Part shown: positions 13,609 through 20,716 of the stretch, one piece after another
How positions within the stretch are numbered: the first letter of the stretch is position 1
Layout: every line of letters begins with the position of its first letter
From: Lewinellaceae bacterium
GTDB taxonomy: Bacteria > Bacteroidota > Bacteroidia > Chitinophagales > Saprospiraceae
Direction: 5' to 3'
DNA length: 64,000 nucleotides
NCBI GenBank assembly: GCA_020636375.1
Contig: JACJXZ010000009.1
Location: 1-64,000 of the forward strand
Notes under the pieces: generated by a model
What the model saw: the letters and a program-made list of their open reading frames with translations, nothing else
Database searches by the model: none
Told to the model about the DNA's origin: nothing
Made by a program: the position numbers and the translations under genes

Positions 13609-13877
13609 ATGAAAAAAATGAAAAAACAGGAAGGAGATGTAAACATCAAAGGGAAGTTTGCTGCAGGAAGAGATATTAATATTGGTAAATATTCTAATTT
13701 TAGGTGGTTAATAGGTAGTTTGAAAGAAACAATCCAAGGCTAATTGAAATCAGTGACTCAGGTGTTAGCACTGTTTATGGAAATATCAATATAAGTGGTG
13801 AGATTGCTGCCGGTCGAGACATTCAAATTGGAGGTAAGGATATTAAAGGTAAAAAGCCTTTTTGGAAATTTTGGTGA
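13609..13877 (+). pseudogene. Small protein with two GRDI repeats, frameshifted
   Basis: Two frames give one short protein. The first (13609-13743) reads GDVNIKGKFAAGRDINIG, the second (to 13877) GNINISGEIAAGRDIQIGG and a basic, aromatic end KGKKPFWKFW. The two units are clear repeats, G(D/N)(V/I)NI-G-(A)AGRDI-IG. Adding one T to the run at about 13719 would join them as GSFERNNPRLIEISDSGVS. Such short beta-type 'NI.G.vAAGRDI.IG' repeats occur, in my recollection, next to effector-associated and NACHT-type proteins. The function is unknown. A C-terminal KPFWKFW is also seen in small repeat proteins of this type. AT-rich. A dispersed repeat starts 14 bp after the stop. Confidence 0.6.
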
Positions 13878-13890
13878 AGAAACGCTGAGT

Positions 13891-14041
13891 TTCACAGGGT
13901 AGGGAAAAAAGCATATTTTACAGGCACTTTATTCCGGAGGAAAGCAGGCAGGCGTAAGGCTATGGCCGTCGGCGACTGAAATGTCTGCGCGGGTTGGCCG
14001 AAGAGCTTGGCGTTCGGAAGGGGGCGCAGACATTCCTTTGA
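13891..14041. repeat. Dispersed direct repeat, copy 2
   Basis: Matches 3542-3719 in two blocks (see that copy) and contains the same inverted pair AATGTCTGCGC (13980-13990) and GCGCAGACATT (14024-14034). It ends 23 bp before the ATG of the CPBP protease. The shorter middle segment shows that the two copies have diverged by indels. Confidence 0.75.
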
Positions 14042-14064
14042 TTTAGCGGCAAGTATCAAGAACA

Positions 14065-14766
14065 ATGAAAATAGCCATACCCATACTATTGACTGTAGTT
14101 TACACTGCGGCACTTCTGTCTGCAGGAAGCTTCTCAAAGAAAATAGGCCTGGAAGTATCCAATAACTCCTATGTGAATGGACAAGTAAAATATCAGATTA
14201 TCCTGCTGATAGTTACCGGAATTTCTTTGTTAACTACTTACCTCTTAAATAAGGAAAGCTTTCAAACCTATTTCTCCTTTGGACAACTCTCAATACCAGG
14301 AGACGAGCTCAAATTTTTTGGCATTAAGCAAGGTGATAGTTGGCTTAAAACGGGGCTTTCACTCTGTTTTGTAATAACCGGAGTTACTGCCATATTCATG
14401 TATTTCCAACTCAAGAAGGTTGATGTGGATTGGTCGCTTTTGCAAAGCGGAATTATCTGGATATTGCTTTTTTCATTGACAAATTCCTTTGGTGAAGAAA
14501 TGATTTATCGAGTAGGCCTTGTTTCGCCTCTGCAGGGGCTTCTAGCACCTACAACCATTTATCTAATCTCCGCAATAATTTTTGGACTTGCCCATATTAA
14601 CGGAATGCCAAGTGGAATAATTGGCATATCACTAGCTGGAATTTTAGGATTTGTTTTAGCCAAATCTGTTTTTGAAACACAGGGTTTCTTTTGGGCGTGG
14701 ATCATTCACTTTTTGCAAGACGTTGTAATAATTGGCTCGCTTCACCTTATGAATAAACCTACTTGA
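14065..14766 (+). CDS. CPBP-family intramembrane metalloprotease
   Basis: A 233-residue membrane protein with about seven hydrophobic segments. The CPBP (Abi) signature is complete: the glutamate pair in EEMIYRVGL (residues about 144-152), the first His motif FGLAHINGMPSG (about 173-184) and the second His in WIIHFLQD (about 214-221). The family comprises glutamyl proteases acting inside the membrane, linked to prenyl-protein processing, bacteriocin self-immunity and phage-related roles. The target here is unknown. AT-rich and in the accessory region, directly after a dispersed repeat and followed by fragments of other genes, so it is probably acquired. The start at 14065 is the only ATG before the first membrane helix. 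Confidence 0.85.
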   Translation: MKIAIPILLTVVYTAALLSAGSFSKKIGLEVSNNSYVNGQVKYQIILLIVTGISLLTTYLLNKESFQTYFSFGQLSIPGDELKFFGIKQGDSWLKTGLSLCFVITGVTAIFMYFQLKKVDVDWSLLQSGIIWILLFSLTNSFGEEMIYRVGLVSPLQGLLAPTTIYLISAIIFGLAHINGMPSGIIGISLAGILGFVLAKSVFETQGFFWAWIIHFLQDVVIIGSLHLMNKPT

Positions 14767-14801
14767 TCATTCACCATGGGTAAAAACTGACCGAAGAGAG
14801 A

Positions 14802-14918
14802 ATGAATGGCACGGTAATCTACGCCAAACTTGGAGAAATAGAATACATTTCTGTAGGAAAGGGGATTCCTGTTGTTTTCATTCACGGTGGACACTCAAAC
14901 TGTTATGAAACATGCTGA
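14802..14918 (+). pseudogene. Alpha/beta-hydrolase, N-terminal stub
   Basis: Thirty-eight codons, MNGTVIYAKLGEIEYISVGK..., reach the first conserved strand and oxyanion-hole motif of alpha/beta hydrolases (VVFIHGGHSN). The frame then stops just after the cap of that motif. The nucleophile, acid and His are missing. The sequence after GAAACATGCTGATGG belongs to a different protein family, so two fragments have been joined. Confidence 0.65.
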
Positions 14919-15060
14919 TGGCTGCTTTTTCTTCGAGATCTACGATACGTTTGGAGACGGAATTCTTGCTCCTGACGGATATGAGCTTTATGTGGACGAG
15001 ATGCTTGTTTCAAGCGGTGCCAATGACATTGGTTCTTATGCTAACGAAACGGCTTATTGA
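14919..15060 (+). pseudogene. Fragment of a secreted beta-rich protein
   Basis: The frame reads GCFFFEIYDTFGDGILAPDGYELYVDEM and stops after NETAY. The 'F.I.D.FGDGI..P.GY.L..DG' pattern is a common extracellular beta-sandwich repeat in secreted proteins of Bacteroidota. No signal peptide or sorting domain is attached. It is fused to the hydrolase stub by rearrangement. The accessory region ends about here, since the next gene is core-like and GC-rich. Confidence 0.5.
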
Positions 15061-15172
15061 TCGCGCGTCGCTAAGCTTTAAAAATCCGTTGCGATTCATA
15101 CTGTTGATTTTTCTCCGGGCCCTAAGATGCTATGAGGAACTTCGGAACCCGCTGCGCGACATCCGGGTGCCT

Positions 15173-16315
15173 TCACCCAAAACCCAAAACATACCCCACC
15201 ACTGCCCCTCCCAGAATCACCCACACCGAGCTCACCTTCCAGGGCCCGAAGACGGCCAGGGCGCTCAGCCCGGCCACAACCCAGGCCTTCCAATCCGGCA
15301 GCACCTCGCCGCCCAGTTGCAGCACCACCGCTGCCATGATGCCCACCGCGCCGATGTTGACGGCGTCGAGGAAAGCGCCGGCGGCTTTGGACTGCCGGAT
15401 TTTCGGCACCAGCGGGTTGAGCAGCCAGACGAAAAAGAAAGAGGGCAGGAAGATGCCCAGCGTGGCTACGGCTGCTCCCCGGAAGCCCAGGATCTGATAA
15501 CCGATAAAGGTAGAAGTAGACAGTACCGGGCCGGGCGTGAACTGCCCGATGGCGATGGCGTCGAGCAGCTCGGGGCGGGTGAGCCAGCCCAGCTTCTGCA
15601 CCAGCTCGCCGTCGAGGTAGGCCACCAGCACGTAGCCGCTGCCGAAGAGGATGGAACCCACCTTGAGGAAGGTGAGGAACAGCTGGAGCAGGCTGGCGGA
15701 AGAAGCGGCGGGGACAGCCTGAAAGAGCAGCAGGGGCAAGGGGATGAACAGGCCGGCATCGTTGCGGCGCAGCCGGAGCAGGCCGTGCAGCGCCAGGCCG
15801 AGCACGCCAGCCGCCAGGATGGCAAAAATCTCGCTCAGCCCCAGCAGCACGGCGAGGGCCGCCAGGGCGCCGATGACGCCCAGCTGTACATTTTTCAGGG
15901 CTTTGCCTCCCAGCTTAAAAACGGCGCTCAGGATCACGGCTAGTACCGCCGGCTTGATGCCGTACAACAAAGGCGCCACCTGGGGCAACTGGCCGTATTC
16001 CACATACAGATAGGCGAACCCGCCGGTAATGAGCACTGCCGGCAGGATGAAGCTGACGCCTGCCGTGAAGAGCCCCCAGGTGCCGCCCCGCTCGTGGCCG
16101 CAGTGCATGGTCATCTCCGTGGAGTTGGGCCCGGGTATGAGGCTGGTGGCGCCCACCAGGTCGAGGAAGTGCTGCTGGTCCATCCACTTCCGCTTCTGCA
16201 CCACTTCTTCTTCCATCATGGCGATGTGGGCGGCCGGCCCGCCAAATGCGAAGATGCCCAGCTTGAGGAAGAGGGAGGCGATTTCGCGGAGGCGGGAGGG
16301 GAGGGTGTTGCGCAT
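15173..16315 (-). CDS. chrA: Chromate transporter, two CHR domains
   Basis: A 380-residue inner-membrane protein of the CHR superfamily, the usual length for the duplicated (long-chain) form. The N-terminal domain has FAFGGPAAHIAMMEEEVVQK and LIPGPNSTEMTMHCGHERGG. The second copy repeats the pattern as LFGSGYVLVAYLDGELVQKL and IAIGQFTPGPVLSTSTFIGYQILG. About ten to twelve hydrophobic helices are visible. ChrA proteins export chromate driven by the proton-motive force; homologues may also move sulfate-like anions, so the substrate is inferred. No chrB regulator is adjacent. High GC and intact, so it marks the return to core-type sequence after the accessory region. Confidence 0.92.
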   Translation of the reverse strand: MRNTLPSRLREIASLFLKLGIFAFGGPAAHIAMMEEEVVQKRKWMDQQHFLDLVGATSLIPGPNSTEMTMHCGHERGGTWGLFTAGVSFILPAVLITGGFAYLYVEYGQLPQVAPLLYGIKPAVLAVILSAVFKLGGKALKNVQLGVIGALAALAVLLGLSEIFAILAAGVLGLALHGLLRLRRNDAGLFIPLPLLLFQAVPAASSASLLQLFLTFLKVGSILFGSGYVLVAYLDGELVQKLGWLTRPELLDAIAIGQFTPGPVLSTSTFIGYQILGFRGAAVATLGIFLPSFFFVWLLNPLVPKIRQSKAAGAFLDAVNIGAVGIMAAVVLQLGGEVLPDWKAWVVAGLSALAVFGPWKVSSVWVILGGAVVGYVLGFG

Positions 16316-16451
16316 TATTTCAAGTATAGCTTTCTTACAATAGGTCGAATATTATGCTCTCGTTCCGGCTAATCTGAAAGCTTTCCTTTTTCACAACTGC
16401 GTGGAATATGCCTTGTCCCTAAATTGTAAAGAGGCATCAGTATTTTCTTTG

Positions 16452-16910
16452 TTAAAAAAAATCCCTCCAACTCTCCACCACCCCCGCTGCCCGCAGGAAA
16501 GCCCGCAGGATGACCAGCAGGGCGATGCCGATGACGAGCCAGTACCAGGCGTTGCCGGCTTTGAGCGCCATGGGCGGCTCGTTCAGGGCGCGCTGGTACT
16601 CGATGTCATCCAGGTCGGCGTCGTGGAAGGTGTCGTTCCGGCTGCCGTTCGCTTTCTGGTGGTCGAGGCGGGCGACGATGCGGGAGGCGTCTGCCAGGTC
16701 GGCCTCGCGGATGTGCAGGCCAATGCCGCCGCCGCCGCCGAGGGGCAGGACGGCCATGACGTTGGCGTTGGAGATGAAACAGGGGATACCCGCTTCCTTT
16801 AGCCGGGCGGCATACAGGCGCGCTTCTGACTCGAAGAAGAAGTACTTCACCGGCACGATACGGGTGCTTTCCTCAAACTCTCCGAAGTAGTCGAGTATCT
16901 GCTGGTCCAT
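16452..16910 (-). CDS. DUF2007 (putative signal-transducing) membrane protein
   Basis: A 152-residue protein starting MDQQILDYFGEFEEST at 16910. Longer open sequence upstream in the same frame is low-complexity and not conserved-looking. Residues about 18-85 match DUF2007, a small alpha/beta domain (YFFFESEARLYAARLKEAGIPCFISNANVMAV... LHIREADLADASRIVARLD). A single C-terminal membrane helix (WYWLVIGIALLVILRAFLRA) anchors it. The family is described as 'putative signal transducing', but no function is established. The next gene on this strand, ferritin, is separated by about 80 bp, so co-transcription is possible. Confidence 0.75.
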   Translation of the reverse strand: MDQQILDYFGEFEESTRIVPVKYFFFESEARLYAARLKEAGIPCFISNANVMAVLPLGGGGGIGLHIREADLADASRIVARLDHQKANGSRNDTFHDADLDDIEYQRALNEPPMALKAGNAWYWLVIGIALLVILRAFLRAAGVVESWRDFF

Positions 16911-16993
16911 GGCTGATTGGTTGTTCGTTGCTTGTTGTTCGTTGTTCGCCGGGCGCCCACCCGCCAACTGACAACAATCAACTTTCAGTCCCC

Positions 16994-17518
16994 CTACGCT
17001 TCCCCTTCTGCTTCCGCCGCTGCTGCCCGGACGTTGATCTTCTCGATTTCCTGGTCGATGTAGTACAGGCTCGACGGGCCGTCGCCGATGATCTTGATCT
17101 TGTCGAGGATGGTGCGCATCAGGGCTTCCTCTTCGCGTTGCTCTTCGACGTACCACTGCAGGAATTCCAGGGTGGTGAAGTCGTTTTCCTCGTAGCTGAG
17201 CTTGACCAGTTTGCCGATGGAGGCGGTGACCTTTTGCTCGTGCTTATAGACCTCTTCGAATATGCTTTTTACAGATTCGAACTCGAGGGGAGGCTGCTTG
17301 ATGGCGGGGGTCAGCGCGTGCGCGTCCACCTCGCTGAGGTAGTGGAAAATCTTCAGCATGTGCATGCGTTCTTCTTCCGACTGGCGGTGCATGAACCGGG
17401 CACATCCTTCCATGCCTTCCTTGTCGCACCAGGAGGCCATCGACAAATATAGATAGGAAGCGTAACCTTCCAGGGCGATCTGCTCGTTGAGCGCTTTTAC
17501 CATTTTCTTCGAAATCAT
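16994..17518 (-). CDS. ftnA: Non-haem ferritin
   Basis: A 174-residue ferritin. The ferroxidase ligands are present: Glu17 and Tyr24 in ALEGYASYLY, Glu49/Glu50 and His53 in SEEERMHM, Glu94 in KHEQK, Gln127 in EEQREEE. The acidic residues Glu126, Glu129 and Glu130 correspond to the third iron site of E. coli FtnA. It oxidises Fe(II) and stores ferric mineral inside a 24-subunit cytosolic shell. The C-terminal tail RAAAAEAEGEA is low complexity. Gene length and motif order are normal for the family. No iron-responsive operator is recognisable. Confidence 0.95.
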   Translation of the reverse strand: MISKKMVKALNEQIALEGYASYLYLSMASWCDKEGMEGCARFMHRQSEEERMHMLKIFHYLSEVDAHALTPAIKQPPLEFESVKSIFEEVYKHEQKVTASIGKLVKLSYEENDFTTLEFLQWYVEEQREEEALMRTILDKIKIIGDGPSSLYYIDQEIEKINVRAAAAEAEGEA

Positions 17519-17636
17519 AGCTGTTGGTATTTTGAAAGCCGAAAATAAAGAAATTCGCGGCTATTTACCGCATAGAACACACAGGCTTTTTCGCAGACTA
17601 GTAAACAGATCGAGGCATTAATTGTTAGCCAGGCGT

Positions 17637-17936
17637 ATGAACATCAAAAAAACACTTCAACAACACCAACTGACGGACCGCGACCTCAACCGCATCGTGG
17701 AAATGGCCTGGGAAGACCGGACGCCCTTCGACGCCATCGAAGCCCAGTTCGGCGTCACCGAAGCAGAAGTGATCCGAATCATGAAATACCAGATGCACCT
17801 GCGCAACTGGAAAAAATGGCGCGCCCGCGTACAGGGCCGGGCAACCAAGCACCGCAGGCTGAGAGGGCAAACAACGGGCCGTTTTAAAGCTTCCCGGCAG
17901 AAACACATCTCGTTGAATAAGATTGCCAAAAGGTAA
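17637..17936 (+). CDS. TIGR03643 family protein
   Basis: A 99-residue basic protein starting MNIKKTLQQHQLTDRDLNRI. It contains IVEMAWEDRTPFDAIEAQFGVTEAEVIRIMKYQMHLRNWKKWR, a helix-turn-helix-like segment typical of the TIGR03643 (DUF2805) family, followed by a Lys/Arg-rich tail (RATKHRRLRGQTTGRFKASR). DNA or RNA binding is likely from composition and fold, but the role is unknown. An earlier in-frame TTG at 17622 is less plausible than this ATG. Divergent from ferritin and convergent with the HD-Pycsar effector gene, with repeats between. Confidence 0.85.
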   Translation: MNIKKTLQQHQLTDRDLNRIVEMAWEDRTPFDAIEAQFGVTEAEVIRIMKYQMHLRNWKKWRARVQGRATKHRRLRGQTTGRFKASRQKHISLNKIAKR

Positions 17937-17988
17937 GGCTAAACTTCACCCCATACACCCATGAGGGCACTCCGGAAACCTTCGTTAA

Positions 17989-18110
17989 GGAATGATGGAA
18001 CGAAGGAATGACGGAATGAATAGTAATAATTATATGTTTATTAATGAATATCAATTTAAAATACATTGCCACTTTATTCATTCCTTCATTCCTCCAGTCA
18101 TTCATTCCTT
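17989..18110. repeat. 8-bp-period tandem repeats in inverted arrangement
   Basis: Four octamers GGAATGAT-GGAACGAA-GGAATGAC-GGAATGAA (17989-18020) face CATTCCTT-CATTCCTC-CAGTCATT-CATTCCTT (18079-18110). The two arrays are complementary and could fold into a long imperfect stem between two convergent genes. A third octamer run, CACCAATG-CACTAATA-CACCAATG, is at 18134-18157. Confidence 0.7.
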
Positions 18111-18164
18111 TGCCGGACTTTCCGGGGCGGTCTCACCAATGCACTAATACACCAATGCCCCCCC

Positions 18165-19400
18165 TCACGGCGCCGGCCAGAACAAAAAGGCCGCTGCGAA
18201 GGCCGCCACCGCGAAAATCAGCCCGAACATAAAGATGTTGTAGCAGGTACGCAGGTATTCGTACTTTTTGGCCAGCACGACGCCCAGGTAATACAGGTCG
18301 CGGGTCATAGAGCTGTAGAGGAAGTCGCTGTCCTTGATCATTTCCATCATGCCCCAGTGGAAGTCTTCGAGGTCCATCTTGTAGAAGTTGCCGAAGAACA
18401 GCAGGTTGGTGCGCTTTTCCGCAATGTCCTCCCGGGTCGCCTCCCCTTTGGTGACCTTCGGGCGGGTGGATAGGATGGCGAAGACCAGGGCGGCCAGGCA
18501 TACGGCCAGCAGGATGAGGGTGGGAATGGCCAGGCGGTAATCGCCGGGGATTTTAGGCACCAGGTTGGCTACTACAATGGAGATGATGATGGCATTGATG
18601 CTCAGCATGATGTTGGCCTTGTTGTCGGCTATGGAGCTGAGGTTGACGTGGGTGCGGTAGGTGGTGCGGTACATGGTTTCTACCCCCCGGCCCAGGTTGA
18701 GTTCCTTGAGTTTGTGGTTGCCGTTTTTTTTCTTCTTCTTCTTTTTCTTCTTTTCCCCGGATTGTTCCTCCCCTTCCGCTGTAACGGCCTCCGGGTACAG
18801 CCGCTTTTTCTGCTCCATGAGCTGTTTGATGTGCTTGTTCTTTTGTTTGCCGAACAACTTTCGCGCCACCTCCGTATGGTAGCGGTGGTTGACCATAAAG
18901 TCCAGTTCGAAATCCACCCATTCCTGTTCGGACATGAGGATGTCCCGGGTCATGGCCATCTCCTGGCGGAGGCGCCCGCAGCGGTCCCAGTACCGTTCGT
19001 TGCCCAGGTGGCTGAGGTCGGCGTCGCAGAGGATTTCCTCCATCAGGTTTGAAGGGTTCTGCGGGACGCGGGTGGCGTTGATGCAATTTTTAACGACATG
19101 GATATCTTCCGGCGTATAACCCTTTTTCCGCAGGTAGGCTTCGGCCAGTTTGCTGCTGAGTTCTTCGTGGCCGATCGGGTTTTTGTAATAACCGGTATCG
19201 TGAAACCAGGCCGCCAGCTGGAGTATTTCCATTTCCTTTTCGGAAAGCTCGCAGGCTTGGCCGATCTGCAGGGCGGATTCCACGACATTCCGGGTGTGGG
19301 GGAGGTCATGGAATACATATTCCGGAGGGAAATGTTCCTCAAAGAATTGCTGAATATAAGCTTCCGTATCCTGTAACAGGCCGTTTTCTGTTTGCATCAT
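18165..19400 (-). CDS. HD-domain protein fused to Pycsar-type membrane effector
   Basis: A 411-residue protein with two parts. Residues about 10-190 are an HD phosphohydrolase domain with metal-binding His35 (HDLPHTRNVV), His67-Asp68 (AAWFHDTGYY) and a later Asp in LCDADLSHLG. A highly basic linker (a run of nine lysines near residue 220) leads to residues about 240-411, which match the Pycsar effector family (PycTM, DUF5706): YRTTYRTHVNLSSIADNKANIMLSINAIIISI, two helix pairs, and a terminal membrane segment FGLIFAVAAFAAAFLFW. PycTM proteins respond to cyclic CMP/UMP and damage the inner membrane during phage infection. The HD domain could degrade the signal or gate the effector. No cyclase gene is adjacent. 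The only class III cyclase in the window is frameshifted and 8 kb away. Family assignment is from motifs. Confidence 0.8.
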   Translation of the reverse strand: MMQTENGLLQDTEAYIQQFFEEHFPPEYVFHDLPHTRNVVESALQIGQACELSEKEMEILQLAAWFHDTGYYKNPIGHEELSSKLAEAYLRKKGYTPEDIHVVKNCINATRVPQNPSNLMEEILCDADLSHLGNERYWDRCGRLRQEMAMTRDILMSEQEWVDFELDFMVNHRYHTEVARKLFGKQKNKHIKQLMEQKKRLYPEAVTAEGEEQSGEKKKKKKKKKNGNHKLKELNLGRGVETMYRTTYRTHVNLSSIADNKANIMLSINAIIISIVVANLVPKIPGDYRLAIPTLILLAVCLAALVFAILSTRPKVTKGEATREDIAEKRTNLLFFGNFYKMDLEDFHWGMMEMIKDSDFLYSSMTRDLYYLGVVLAKKYEYLRTCYNIFMFGLIFAVAAFAAAFLFWPAP

Positions 19401-19571
19401 ATAGCTTTCCGTATTGGCGGGAAGCGCGCGGCTTAAGCATATGGACTGAATAGCGAATGACTGGATGGTTGAATATCAAGGCATTAGCCCCGAATTGTGT
19501 TCCGCCTATAATGTCCAGATACTTTATTACCCCTGAAAATTACAAAAATAAAAATTTATACTGGCGTCTTT

Positions 19572-20027
19572 CTATTCCGTCTCCGTTTCTCCGGGCTTTA
19601 GTACTTCCCTGGGGTTCACCTTGCCGGCGGCTTCTTTAAGGGCCTCTTTCGTGTCCGTCCAGATCTTCTCCACTTCGCCAACCACTTTTTCCGAGGCTTT
19701 GTCCTTTTTCTTTCCCAGCTCTTTGATCGCGCCGTCGCCATAACGCTGGGCGTAGTATTTCAAGGATTTAGACCAGAACCGCCGGCGCTCCTTAGGGCTG
19801 AGTTCCGGTTCGTATTGATCATAACACTCTTCTACAAACGCGCGGAAACGGTCGTCATACTGTGCCCACTTGTCATCCGATGCCGGCAGGTTGGCCGCTG
19901 CCGCCTCGTCGACCAGGGCATAGTAATTCTGTAGAAAAACGTCCTTGCTGTTTCCGCAGGGGGAACCGGAGGAGCAGCCGGCCAGCAGGGCCAGGCCGAA
20001 AACCCACAACAGTATTTTGTTCGCCAT
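19572..20027 (-). CDS. Putative lipoprotein of unknown function
   Basis: A 151-residue protein with a signal peptide ending in a lipobox (LALLAGC, Cys18), so probably attached to a membrane facing the periplasm or the outside. The mature part is charged and helical, with a second Cys soon after the lipid Cys (SSGSPC) and KSLKYYAQRYGDGAIKELGKKKDKAS. I do not recognise the family with certainty. Short lipoproteins with this YY-rich, helix-forming pattern are common in Bacteroidota. It is flanked upstream by a MITE-like element at 20049-20268 that lies within 25 bp of the ATG, so its promoter may be supplied or disrupted by that element. Confidence 0.6.
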   Translation of the reverse strand: MANKILLWVFGLALLAGCSSGSPCGNSKDVFLQNYYALVDEAAAANLPASDDKWAQYDDRFRAFVEECYDQYEPELSPKERRRFWSKSLKYYAQRYGDGAIKELGKKKDKASEKVVGEVEKIWTDTKEALKEAAGKVNPREVLKPGETETE

Positions 20028-20048
20028 TTTGTTTAATTAGGCTTTATT

Positions 20049-20268
20049 TAGGACCCAGAAAATAATAACTAATACATTTAGACTCGTTCTTTTGCGCGCT
20101 AACTGCCCCGACACTCCCCCGACACTTTGTGTGCGGGGCAGGCAGTGTACGGGGTAGACGGTTGCCGAGCCTCGCCGTAGCTTGGGCTATGCCTGCGTTT
20201 GGCGCCTTATTAGCGCACAAAATAACTTCCTCTATTCTGTACTACTTATTATTTTCTGGGTCCTTAGA
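20049..20268. mobile_element. MITE-like element related to 8941-9248
   Basis: Imperfect terminal inverted repeats start TTAGGACCCAGAAAATAATA and, from the right end, TAAGGACCCAGAAAATAATA. No gene lies inside. The interior contains the CCCCGACACTTTGTGTGCGG palindrome (from 20117) and the block CCTGCCCCGCACAC/ACTGCCTGCCCCG shared, in inverted orientation, with the element at 8941. Because both carry the same palindromes, these MITE-like elements may be a vehicle for them. Confidence 0.65.
20117..20138. repeat. CCCCGACAC/GTGCGGGG palindromic element
   Basis: CCCCGACACTTTGTGTGCGG plus GG is an inverse-orientation relative of the palindromes at 5482 and 9098. It is preceded by a partial left arm CCCCGACACTC (20107) and followed by GTGTACGGGG (20144-20153). 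Confidence 0.65.
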
Positions 20269-20319
20269 AAACTTCGCTTCAAGGAGTGCCTTTGTGCTGT
20301 TGGTCCTTGGACTAGCCTA

Positions 20320-20632
20320 AACCTGTTCATCCTGCCCGCCAAAGGCAATTAGCCCCCCGAAACCTGTTTATCCTGGTCATCCTGCCCGCCAAAGGCAATT
20401 AGCCCCCGAAACCTGTTCATCCTGTTCATCCTGTCTACCTTAAGGCAATTAGCCCCCCGAAACCTGTTCATCCTGTTCATCCTGTCTACCTTAAGGCAAT
20501 TAGTCCCCGAAACCTGTTCATCCTGTCTACCTTAAGGCAATTAGTCCCCGAAACCTGTTCATCCTGTTCATCCTGTCTACCTTAAGGCAAGTAGCCCCCC
20601 GAAACCTGTTCATCCTGTCTACCCTATGGCAA
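20320..20632. repeat. Tandem repeat array, about seven units
   Basis: The unit CGAAACCTGTTCATCCTG... TCTACCTTAAGGCAATTAGC CCC is repeated about seven times, with units of 40 to 51 bp. The difference is one optional 10-bp TTCATCCTGT block. Early units carry CCCGCCAAAGG instead of CTACCTTAAGG. The array lies between the 3' end of the large secreted protein gene and a MITE-like element. The same motif in inverse orientation, GTAGACAGGATGAACAGGAT, occurs once at 31677-31696. Confidence 0.85.
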
Positions 20633-20716
20633 TCCTGTCCGGTTTACAGCGGACATAACGACCAAAATAACGAAAAAATTTTCTCCGCCGAAGCCGTCCG
20701 GCACCGGGGGTTGAAA

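Noticed and set aside
9261..19400. A Pycsar operon made of the class III cyclase and the HD-Pycsar effector
   Set aside because: They are 8 kb apart on opposite strands with many unrelated genes between, and the cyclase is frameshifted.
20320..20632. CRISPR array
   Set aside because: The units vary in length and are contiguous, with no unique spacers, and no cas gene is nearby.
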